Under the pieces are notes generated by a model. It had not been told where the DNA came from and did no database searches. It worked only from the letters and a program-made list of their open reading frames with translations. From contig JALZWC010000515.1 in the NCBI GenBank assembly GCA_023300255.1, forward strand, positions 1 through 7,051: a DNA stretch of 7,051 nucleotides, in the 5' to 3' direction. This DNA comes from Saprospiraceae bacterium (GTDB taxonomy: Bacteria > Bacteroidota > Bacteroidia > Chitinophagales > Saprospiraceae). A program made the translations under genes and the position numbers. Shown piece by piece: positions 1-6,910 of the stretch. How positions within the stretch are numbered: the stretch's first letter is position 1; the number at the start of each line of letters is the position of its first letter.

Positions 1-115
1 AGAATAAATTAGCCATTTTAACCTGCCCAGCCGCCCATCCGCTTTGCGGTTCAGGAGCTTACACTCCTTCATCTTAGAGTAAAAAATGACTAGCTTAAAA
101 CAACTAATTTATTCT
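1..115. repeat. Palindromic GC-cored element with 12-bp terminal inverted repeat (possible MITE/REP-like repeat or structured RNA)
   Basis: Positions 1-12 (AGAATAAATTAG) and 104-115 (CTAATTTATTCT) are perfect reverse complements. After a 3x3 mismatch, 16-21 (TTTTAA) pairs with 95-100 (TTAAAA), so 18 of 21 outer positions pair. The interior is far more GC-rich than the surroundings and holds two small hairpins: CCGC-TTT-GCGG (39-49) and AGGAG-CTTACA-CTCCT (53-68). The arm reaches the window edge, so the element may extend left. It lies 33 bases past the stop codon of the giant gene. A dispersed non-autonomous repeat is my preferred reading; a structured downstream RNA is the alternative. It does not look like a simple rho-independent terminator, because the arms are about 90 bases apart and no U-tract follows. 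Confidence 0.5.
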
Positions 116-148
116 CACTTTTTGCCTTAAAAGAAGTCCTAATAATTA

Positions 149-3100
149 TCAATCCCCTCTTTTAACCGTGACATTCACTGGTAGACAAACCTCGTTACAA
201 CATACAACATCAGGAACGACTGCCGTCGAAGAAATAACTGGACATTGACTCGTGCTAGAAGATGCTTTTACGATATACGTCCCTGGACCAGGTGCAATAT
301 AGAGATTACTAAAACTATTGTGTAATAAGATTTCATTATTACCAATAATCTCATACCATGCATACATATCCCAACCAGCATCTGCTGTTAGGATAGGTGC
401 ACTAAAAGGCACATAACATTCAATTACTTCTGGAGAGATATTGATTGTACCAGTTGGATAATGAGTGACTGGATATTCTATAACTTCTGTACAAGCACCA
501 TTATTATAACTTATGGTTGCTTGGAAAGTAGTATTTTCTGTTAAGTTACATGCCTCTATTCTAAAGGCACTTGGATCATCAACTAAAGAGGCAGGAGACC
601 AACTAACTGTCATACCTGCTGTTGCATCATTTGGAACAATTACTTCTAATCCAATACATTCCTCTCCACAGGCAAAATCGTCTCCTTCCACTGTGATGCC
701 TGGTGTACCAATCCCCCATATCTCTATAGTTTCTTCCACGGCACAATCTCCTGTACCAGTTGTAAATGTTACTGGCCATGGAGCATCAATTCCAGCTCCA
801 TCAGGGATACAGATTGTAGCTACATTATTGGTAATCGAAACTGGAGCAAAATCCTCATAAGGAATTCCTAGTCCTTCTAATCTAAACTCAGATGTGGCCC
901 AGTTTGTAGTTAAACCATTGGAAGAAATTCTAAAATACTGACCAGTTATTGGAGCAGTCAAAACGGTTTCTTCAATGATTGCCGAACTTGGAATAAAAGC
1001 CCCCGTTTCGGCTAATGACCAATTTACTCCATCAAGGGAATATTCTAATTTTAACGCAGTACTACCGTAGACATGGATAATGTTAGACCAGCCAGAAACT
1101 ATTCCTCCTCCCATATATAACCTTTCTACTTGAACTGGGCAAGGATAAGAAGCTACAATAAAGCCTTCTCCTCTACCACCACCCTCTGAAATTAATAGGT
1201 TGTTATCGCCATTTCCTATACTATCATCCGTTAAGTCTTCGTACGTAATGAAAGCTGAAGGTGGTCCACCATTTGGAAATGTATAAGAATTTGCTCCTGC
1301 CCAATCTAAAGAAGGATTATATTCAACTCCAGTTGCCCCTTTTATAGAATCAGCTATAATTGAAACATAATCACAAATATCAATATCAATACAACTCCCT
1401 GGACACATTGTTAATGGCTCGTCATATTCTTTCAATCCTTCAAATTTGATATTATCTAAGTATTTTTCCGTTCTATCACAGGCGCAATCTGTATCATATA
1501 CTACTTCAAAAAGTATTGGACAGGATTGTCCATCTGGTACATCTACTGCTCCACTTACCATTATAGTAGATCCATCAGCTACAGAAAATGTTCCGTTTTC
1601 TGAACCCAATAGATTATCCACATTCGGATTGACATCCAAGGAGCCATCTACATCTTCATAAAAATTAACCGTATAGACTTGATTGGACGCAGTAGGTCCA
1701 TTATGATTGATCGTGAATTCATAGGATAATTCAACATTATCTGAAGAACTTGAACAAGAAGTGTATACTTCTAAATCTTCGGCTATAAAAGGTGGCGCTA
1801 ATTCGATACCGATGCGGTTATTGATACTATTTTGTACAAAAACACCACATTCTGTAGGCGGACCTGGAGAACAAGTAACCATATCCACAAAGCTCTTAAT
1901 GTCTGCTAATAAGTAAGTGTCTCCACAGCCCATATCCTTATCCATTGCCGCATCAAAGGTCATACTCATAGAGCCATAAGCCCCTATAGATGGCCCACTA
2001 AAACATACTTCTGTTGCAGTTCCAATTGGTGTTTTCGTAACCGTTCCTACTGGATATCCAGCAGGGGACGTAAACATCACTGTTCCTGTTTGATAATCTA
2101 AACCTTCGGGGAAAGTCACACAAACTAAGACGCTGTCACTAGTAGACTCGGTACCAGAATTGATCGCAGTAATACCAAAGGTATTAACTGTTCCTTCACA
2201 ATTAATTATATCTGGATTAGTGACCAACAATAATTGTGCATAATCTATCGGATCTGCTCCTTGAATTACTAAAGGCGGACTTTGAACTACGCCAGATGAA
2301 ACCGTTTGGTCAGAACATGGATCAGCAGCAGTCGTTTCTGTTAATGCCTTAGAACCAGACAAGAATTCATTACAATTAGTAATCACACTAAATCTAAAAG
2401 CTACTTTATTACTATCCGCAGTAGTATTTGCAGCAGATACTCCTTGGAGGCCATTAGAATCTATCCATGCATTCCAAAGTGCATCATCTGAATAGGAATA
2501 AGTATTTCCTACAACCACATCTGGATCTGTTGGAATATTAGTCCATGTTCCCAATGTGTTAGGCCCTCCTGGATAAGCTACTTCCCATGAACCTGGTACA
2601 ATTGTCATCCCTGGTGGTAAATCAAACATTGGTACTAAATCTAACAGCACTAACTCTTTTGTATTTTTTACCAATACATTCATGGTCACCGTTCCACATA
2701 AAGGTAAACTTGCTGGTAAGCCAAACCATTCTGTTTGTAATCCAATTTGTCCAAAAATATAAGTATAACATACTTCAGAACTCGGACAACCACTAGAACC
2801 TGATAGAGCTGCTTTTACATTTTCAGGTGCGCAACCCGAAAATGATCTAACGCAAATTTTTGGAGGTGCATCTGTTGGATCTGGACAAAATAATAAAGTC
2901 GTCCCAACAAATATCGAGTTCATTTCATTTGCGGCAAAAGTATCTGAAGGTAAGGTTATGCTATATATTTTATTGATACCATCATCAGAAATTAAAGTCT
3001 TTGTCAATGGCATAGTACCAGCTGCATCCAAGTATACATCTTCTAATCGTACGGAAGAAGGAATTTTTACAGAAGCTCCCACCCCTGTTGCAGTTAATGC

Positions 3101-6100
3101 TAAATCGGTATTGTGCAAGCTAATTTCTTGAATTTCTTCACTTACTCCAGGTGAGGCGGAAGCTAATATATTAGCTCCTACATTGGTTATCGTGAAAGGT
3201 CCTTGTGGATTACGATTATCAATCAACAAGAAAACTTCACTTAACCTATCTGTTTTATTTGATAAAGAATCTAAGGCTAATTGATCAAACCAATTACTAT
3301 CAGCAGCAAAACCAAATTCATCACAAATAGAATTAGTCATTTGAGCCGCAGTATTTGCGTTACATTCATGCTCTCTAAATTCTTCCCCTCTTTCTTTAAT
3401 TGTATTAACATACGACCAATCATAGAATAAGTCGTATTCAGAAATACCTGTAATATCTTGAGGACAAATCATACAGAGATCATAGCTTAATCTAATCGTA
3501 TCACAATTGTCAAAGCCAATTCCGAGACCTAAAATATCTTGGTCAGTTAAATTAAAGAAAACATTTCCAATTGTTTGGTCAGAATTTACACCACAAATAT
3601 CCTCGTCATATCCTGCAACAGGCGCACAGAACATATTTTGAGAAGAATCAACTGACACATCATATATCACACCTAACCGCTCTACTTGTGCATTGGCACA
3701 ATAAGCTAAAGGAGCACGAATTAAGCCATTGACTTTCGTGATATTCAAAAAAGGACGATACTCTTGTTTGAACCAAGAATCTCCTATAGGACCAGGTAGA
3801 TCATTTACTGTAAAAGTATGCTCAATAGTTCCCCCGCAATCATCTAGAGTCATACGAGTAGAGGCGTCAATTTCACCAGCTATATCAAAAAATAAAGGAC
3901 TAAACTCTCTACAGGCAGTGCCAACGCTTGTTTCACAATAAGTCGCACTCCCAGCAATTGGATCATATTGATAAACAGTTAAATCCGTTCTAACTTTTGC
4001 AACTTGTTCCAAGGGCGACTCTGTTCCTAAGATTTTTTGTGCTGCTCGATATGGATTAATTATTAGGGGAGAACTCCACTGAATATGAACCGTATCACCT
4101 ACTTCAATATTGAATGTATTGATCATTTCATCAGCGCAGTTGCCTTCTCCTAAATGAGCATTGATTCCTCCACATTCTTTAATATTATCAAAATTCCAAA
4201 GATAGAAGCTAAGATTGCTATTATCTCTATAATCAACAGAGGAGTTTTGATTCAAACGATGACCAATCGTCCCATCCCAAGGTGTGGTATTGAACCAATT
4301 CCATATGGAACCATAGGTATCTTGGTTTCCATCGGGTGGGTTTTGACAAGCAATTAAGGCACTAAAATCAATATCTGATCTTGTTACAGCTCCTATTTTT
4401 GAGACTTGGAATTTATCCAATTGAGCATTAGTTGCATCAAGGTTTAAATCTAAATTTGAAACAGTTGCAGCTCCTTCGGTATCGTCGATAAGGTACCAAC
4501 TAAAAGCCCAACGTCCTAGGTTGTCTATAGCAGCTTGATCTCTTATAACAAAATATTCATAATGTGTCAAAGTATCCCCAGGTAGAAATCTGGTTAAATC
4601 AACTGCACCGCCTGCTGCAATTAAACTTTCCTTAGTGTGTTTAGTCGTGGCTGTTTTATCCGTATAACCGAAGTTACTACGCTGAGAACTATGTATACCT
4701 TGCTCAATAATACAAACACAGTTCGTACAATTAGGATCTGCCCGAAAGGTTACATCTCTACATGCTTTTAAGATTTCACAACCTCCCACACAATCAGAAC
4801 AACTAGAAACAACTTGCTGTGTCCCCGTAAAAAAACCTACTGGTGAACAAAGACAGGAGTCCATTGCTATCGAATATTTATAACAAACATTCCTATCATC
4901 GGAACCCATGTTTAAAACTAAGGTAGCACTCTCCTCATTTGCTTTCGTGAATGTGACATCTATATCTGCAATAGGTGTATAAGTCGTTCCACCATCAATA
5001 GACCAACTTGCAGAATTTGCACTAAATTCAATATCCTGCATAAATCGAGGTGCTCCTGAAAAATCAACCTGAAGGTAATTCTTTGCGCCAGACGGACAAT
5101 CGTCAATATTCAATTTTTCAAAAGTATAGCAAAATTCTACTTCCAAAGCTGACGAGTCGGTGCTAAGGGTATTTGTATTATCACTATAAGTACCAAAGTC
5201 GTAGCCAAAAACTCCCGTAGTGCCAAATTCTGCCTCCGTAGGATTGGAAACGCCTGTTGCTCCATAAATCAAATCAAAAGCATCAGGTACAGGGAAATCC
5301 TTGAATGTACTTCCACAATCGGTTTTTCCTGATACATAAAACTGCACATCTTCACAATTAATATTCGCACAATCCCCCTCTTCAATTCCACAAGTTACTT
5401 CTATAGTTACTTCTGCGGTAATGCTCGTGTTCCCCAACAAGTCATCATAAAAACCATCCCCATCATGATCTACCAAACCAAGATTAGGGTCCGTATTTGA
5501 AGTAAAGTCTATGTTAATGTCATCACCTACCCATTCGTAATAACTTGAAGGAACAGTTATTCCCCCAACAATCACATTAGTTACATCAAGATTAGGTTTA
5601 TCACAGGTTTGAAAGCCTACCTGTAAATCTGTGTAGGTATTTTGATCTGTATTTGCGTTTGGATTTGTTACCGTTATACTAACAGTTCCCGGATTACCGC
5701 ATATCTCAATCCCTTCTGCATTTAAGGCAGCTGTTGCAATTGCAGGTAAAGAACCTGTTGGTACCACTTTAATAAAAGAAGTTTGACTAGACGTTCCACA
5801 ATCCATACCATCACATCCCCATCGGGCAAGATAATTAAAAGGAGTATCAGCTCTTTCTGGACAAGAATTGAGGGTATAGCAAACTTCTACTTCAACTACC
5901 TCACTAGTATTCATTTGACCATCCGCTGGATTATTAAGCGAGTTGGCAGGAAAATAGGCATCATCAATATTTAGCGAAGTGGTAAGCGTACCTGCATCAT
6001 ATCCAATATCTCCACTTGGTACCAGTATATTATTTACTTCAATTTTATCTAAAACCAAATCTCCACCGAACAATTCTAAGCCGACAATTTCAAACCTAAA

Positions 6101-6838
6101 ACTGTCCAAATAAGCACTTAGACCATCCTGAGAAAGTGTAATCGTTTGACAACTTGGATCCCCTAAGGAAGTAATCGTCGCATCAACAGGACTCAATGGA
6201 GATAGCATATTCAATACTGAGAGATGAACCGATGAATTAAATTCCTCATTTGATGTAAATGAATCTTTACATTTATGGACAACGTTTAAGGTATCGATAT
6301 AGGTGAATTGGTAATTGTAGTCAAAGAATAAACTCTCTGATTTATCTACCTCACAATTTGCTATTACAGCAATATTGACAATAACTAAACTATCCCCTGT
6401 TATTCCGTTTACAAAAAAGGTAGGCCTATCCGGATTTGGATCCGTTGCCGTAATAGATGTTCCCCCTAATTGAGCATATTCAAAACCACCGTATTGCATA
6501 CCATCTGGAAAATCTATTTCAAATTCAAATCCCTTTACATCACCTGGGTCTCCTGTAAAGATTATCATAGACAAGGTATCTGCCGCCCCACAAACATTTA
6601 CGTCATCTATCTGTGGATAACCAGGTACATTTCGTAAATCAATGAATTCGATATCTGGACAGTCAGTGCTGCCCATAAAGGTGGCCTGTTCAAAATTGGG
6701 AAAAATCTTTTTAAGCTGGGCTAATTTACTGGTAGGTGGGTCTGAGGATGCTGCATGAACAACTAACGGAAAACCAATAATAGTTATAAATAGGATTAAT
6801 CTTACAATGTAATTGTTTTCTAAATTGTGCCTTAACAT
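149..6838 (-). CDS. Giant secreted multidomain protein with DUF11-like repeats, discoidin-like domain and Ig/PKD-like tail
   Basis: The gene encodes 2229 residues, ending in TGA at 149-151. The ATG at 6836-6838 is preceded three codons upstream by an in-frame TAG (6845-6847), so it is the first possible start, and it begins a good Sec signal peptide (residues 1-29). The mature protein has no further membrane segment, is rich in D, N, T, S and G, and has about 74 cysteines. Visible modules in order: beta-sandwich/DUF11-like units near 83-165, 230-345 and 380-490; a DxDGDGxxDD loop at 457-466; a cysteine cluster at 652-709; an unassigned Trp-rich block at 710-1204; DUF11-like units at 1381-1490, 1547-1650 and 1695-1790; a discoidin-like domain at about 1829-1992; Ig/PKD-like modules at 2048-2127 and 2130-2207; and a C-terminal CC-x3-C-LPV motif. 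No catalytic motif is seen. By family analogy it is an exported adhesin or surface-matrix protein, but the exact role is unknown. No Shine-Dalgarno site precedes the ATG, as is common in Bacteroidota. The frame is intact and no frameshift is visible. Confidence 0.95.
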   Translation of the reverse strand: MLRHNLENNYIVRLILFITIIGFPLVVHAASSDPPTSKLAQLKKIFPNFEQATFMGSTDCPDIEFIDLRNVPGYPQIDDVNVCGAADTLSMIIFTGDPGDVKGFEFEIDFPDGMQYGGFEYAQLGGTSITATDPNPDRPTFFVNGITGDSLVIVNIAVIANCEVDKSESLFFDYNYQFTYIDTLNVVHKCKDSFTSNEEFNSSVHLSVLNMLSPLSPVDATITSLGDPSCQTITLSQDGLSAYLDSFRFEIVGLELFGGDLVLDKIEVNNILVPSGDIGYDAGTLTTSLNIDDAYFPANSLNNPADGQMNTSEVVEVEVCYTLNSCPERADTPFNYLARWGCDGMDCGTSSQTSFIKVVPTGSLPAIATAALNAEGIEICGNPGTVSITVTNPNANTDQNTYTDLQVGFQTCDKPNLDVTNVIVGGITVPSSYYEWVGDDINIDFTSNTDPNLGLVDHDGDGFYDDLLGNTSITAEVTIEVTCGIEEGDCANINCEDVQFYVSGKTDCGSTFKDFPVPDAFDLIYGATGVSNPTEAEFGTTGVFGYDFGTYSDNTNTLSTDSSALEVEFCYTFEKLNIDDCPSGAKNYLQVDFSGAPRFMQDIEFSANSASWSIDGGTTYTPIADIDVTFTKANEESATLVLNMGSDDRNVCYKYSIAMDSCLCSPVGFFTGTQQVVSSCSDCVGGCEILKACRDVTFRADPNCTNCVCIIEQGIHSSQRSNFGYTDKTATTKHTKESLIAAGGAVDLTRFLPGDTLTHYEYFVIRDQAAIDNLGRWAFSWYLIDDTEGAATVSNLDLNLDATNAQLDKFQVSKIGAVTRSDIDFSALIACQNPPDGNQDTYGSIWNWFNTTPWDGTIGHRLNQNSSVDYRDNSNLSFYLWNFDNIKECGGINAHLGEGNCADEMINTFNIEVGDTVHIQWSSPLIINPYRAAQKILGTESPLEQVAKVRTDLTVYQYDPIAGSATYCETSVGTACREFSPLFFDIAGEIDASTRMTLDDCGGTIEHTFTVNDLPGPIGDSWFKQEYRPFLNITKVNGLIRAPLAYCANAQVERLGVIYDVSVDSSQNMFCAPVAGYDEDICGVNSDQTIGNVFFNLTDQDILGLGIGFDNCDTIRLSYDLCMICPQDITGISEYDLFYDWSYVNTIKERGEEFREHECNANTAAQMTNSICDEFGFAADSNWFDQLALDSLSNKTDRLSEVFLLIDNRNPQGPFTITNVGANILASASPGVSEEIQEISLHNTDLALTATGVGASVKIPSSVRLEDVYLDAAGTMPLTKTLISDDGINKIYSITLPSDTFAANEMNSIFVGTTLLFCPDPTDAPPKICVRSFSGCAPENVKAALSGSSGCPSSEVCYTYIFGQIGLQTEWFGLPASLPLCGTVTMNVLVKNTKELVLLDLVPMFDLPPGMTIVPGSWEVAYPGGPNTLGTWTNIPTDPDVVVGNTYSYSDDALWNAWIDSNGLQGVSAANTTADSNKVAFRFSVITNCNEFLSGSKALTETTAADPCSDQTVSSGVVQSPPLVIQGADPIDYAQLLLVTNPDIINCEGTVNTFGITAINSGTESTSDSVLVCVTFPEGLDYQTGTVMFTSPAGYPVGTVTKTPIGTATEVCFSGPSIGAYGSMSMTFDAAMDKDMGCGDTYLLADIKSFVDMVTCSPGPPTECGVFVQNSINNRIGIELAPPFIAEDLEVYTSCSSSSDNVELSYEFTINHNGPTASNQVYTVNFYEDVDGSLDVNPNVDNLLGSENGTFSVADGSTIMVSGAVDVPDGQSCPILFEVVYDTDCACDRTEKYLDNIKFEGLKEYDEPLTMCPGSCIDIDICDYVSIIADSIKGATGVEYNPSLDWAGANSYTFPNGGPPSAFITYEDLTDDSIGNGDNNLLISEGGGRGEGFIVASYPCPVQVERLYMGGGIVSGWSNIIHVYGSTALKLEYSLDGVNWSLAETGAFIPSSAIIEETVLTAPITGQYFRISSNGLTTNWATSEFRLEGLGIPYEDFAPVSITNNVATICIPDGAGIDAPWPVTFTTGTGDCAVEETIEIWGIGTPGITVEGDDFACGEECIGLEVIVPNDATAGMTVSWSPASLVDDPSAFRIEACNLTENTTFQATISYNNGACTEVIEYPVTHYPTGTINISPEVIECYVPFSAPILTADAGWDMYAWYEIIGNNEILLHNSFSNLYIAPGPGTYIVKASSSTSQCPVISSTAVVPDVVCCNEVCLPVNVTVKRGD
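152..202 (-). other. C-terminal cysteine/basic motif (residues 2213-2229)
   Basis: The protein ends CCNEVCLPVNVTVKRGD: three cysteines, Leu-Pro-Val, an alternating hydrophobic strand and a basic pair. It directly follows the last Ig-like module. It is neither the type A type IX secretion C-terminal domain (conserved glycines and a terminal Lys) nor the type B gliding-motility-associated domain (NGDG...NRWG...W.G). From memory, large secreted Saprospiria proteins often end in a short Cys-Pro-hydrophobic-basic stretch of this sort. That recollection is unverified, and a sorting or anchoring role is inference. Confidence 0.45.
218..697 (-). other. Two Ig/PKD-like modules (residues 2048-2127 and 2130-2207)
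   Basis: The first module contains VSWSPASLVDD (2078-2088), then a Cys-Asn-Leu-Thr segment, TTFQATISYNNGAC (2103-2116). This is the W-SPA ... TTTYTVTV ... GC pattern common in Bacteroidota SprB-type repeats. The second has TADAGWDMYAWYEI (2151-2164), then APGPGTYIVKASSSTSQC (2182-2199), the Y-W ... GTYTVTVT ... GC version of the same fold. They act as spacers or binding modules in known surface proteins; a specific ligand cannot be read from the sequence. Confidence 0.65.
863..1354 (-). other. Discoidin (F5/8 type C)-like domain (about residues 1829-1992)
   Basis: The second half carries the usual landmarks of a galactose-binding-like jelly roll: LEYSLDGVNW (1931-1940, the S-x-DG-x-x-W motif), then TGQYFRISSNG (1965-1975, the YhRI strand), then WATSEFRLEGLG (1980-1991, the closing strand ending in G). 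The upstream part (PCPVQVERLYMGGG, 1899-1912) fits the core strand after a YP-PV turn. Known domains of this family bind glycans or anionic surfaces, so a carbohydrate-binding role is plausible here. The N-terminal boundary is uncertain, and a related carbohydrate-binding fold would look the same by eye. Confidence 0.6.
1469..2698 (-). other. Second block of DUF11-like repeats (about residues 1381-1790)
   Basis: Three consecutive units are easier to see here than in the N-terminal block. Unit one starts CGTVTMNVLVKNT (C1381), contains FDLPPGMTIVPGS, and ends FSVITNC (C1489). Unit two starts CEGTVNTFGITAINSGT (C1547), contains VTFPEGLDYQTGT, and ends near C1638. Unit three starts near C1695 with VELSYEFTINHNGPT and ends FEVVYDTDC (C1785). 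The pattern of a paired-strand start, a PxGh turn and a late strand before a cysteine is the DUF11 signature. The recurring first and last cysteines suggest one disulfide per unit, which is inference. Confidence 0.7.
5369..6592 (-). other. N-terminal DUF11-like beta-sandwich modules (about residues 83-490)
   Basis: Three units begin with a cysteine just ahead of a beta-strand: C83 (CGAADTLSMIIF), C230 (CQTITLS) and C380 (CGNPGTVSITVTNPN). Two of them close with a cysteine right after a late strand: VIANC (C162) and VTC (C483). FDFPDG-like wording (residues 108-113, IDFPDG) and TVSITVTNPN match the alternating strand pattern of DUF11/TIGR01451-type repeats, which are known in large prokaryotic surface proteins. 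Unit boundaries are approximate and the middle unit (230-345) is the least certain. Residues 457-466 hold a DxDGDGxxDD acidic loop that resembles a calcium-binding loop. Confidence 0.6.
6752..6838 (-). other. Sec signal peptide (residues 1-29)
   Basis: The N-terminus has a short basic and polar n-region (R3, H4, R13), a hydrophobic core at residues 14-27 (LILFITIIGFPLVV), and a small-residue cleavage site V27-H28-A29 before A30-S31-S32. There is no cysteine at the lipobox position, so signal peptidase I cleavage is expected rather than lipoprotein processing. Cleavage after A30 is also possible. This predicts export to the periplasm and then probably the cell surface or medium. Confidence 0.85.
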
Positions 6839-6852
6839 ATTAGTCTAATTAG
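6839..6852. promoter_or_regulatory. Overlapping small palindromes abutting the start codon
   Basis: ATTAG-T-CTAAT (6839-6849) is a perfect 5-bp-arm palindrome directly next to the ATG, and CTAATTAG (6845-6852) is a second perfect 8-bp palindrome overlapping it. The site replaces any Shine-Dalgarno sequence. It could be an operator or just AT-rich leader sequence; short AT palindromes are easily found by chance. Confidence 0.25.
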
Positions 6853-6878
6853 GTACTAGATAAGATTTTCTTATGAAA

Positions 6879-6910
6879 GGGAGGAATTAGTGAGTGGAGA
6901 AATTAGTAAG
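6879..6910 (-). repeat. Two contiguous imperfect 16-bp direct repeats in the leader
   Basis: Read on the minus strand, 6910-6895 is CTTACTAATTTCTCCA and 6894-6879 is CTCACTAATTCCTCCC, identical at 13 of 16 positions with no gap. They lie 41 to 72 bases ahead of the start codon, within the likely leader or promoter-proximal region. Paired regulator sites are possible. A neutral local duplication of simple sequence, common in Bacteroidota intergenic DNA, is equally likely. Confidence 0.45.

Noticed and set aside
1..72. Minus-strand frame starting ATG at 70-72 and open to the window edge (24 codons)
   Set aside because: It runs straight through the hairpins and inverted-repeat arm of the palindromic element, so the open frame is better explained by GC-rich repeat sequence. 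The plus-strand frame open from 3 to a TAG near 75 is rejected for the same reason.
116..148. Rho-independent terminator directly after the stop codon
   Set aside because: Only a weak CTT/AAG pairing around 126-136 is present and no stable GC stem with a U-tract follows on the minus strand.
152..160. Terminal Arg-Gly-Asp tripeptide as an integrin-binding signal
   Set aside because: A three-residue match at the C-terminus of a bacterial protein is expected by chance; nothing else suggests a host-interaction role.
513..860. 115-codon plus-strand open frame, and similar ones at 1446-1661, 2587-2796, 3729-3941, 4154-4357 and 5783-5974
   Set aside because: All lie wholly antisense to the intact giant gene, have low-complexity or unnatural translations, and show no start signals. 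They are shadows of the real reading frame.
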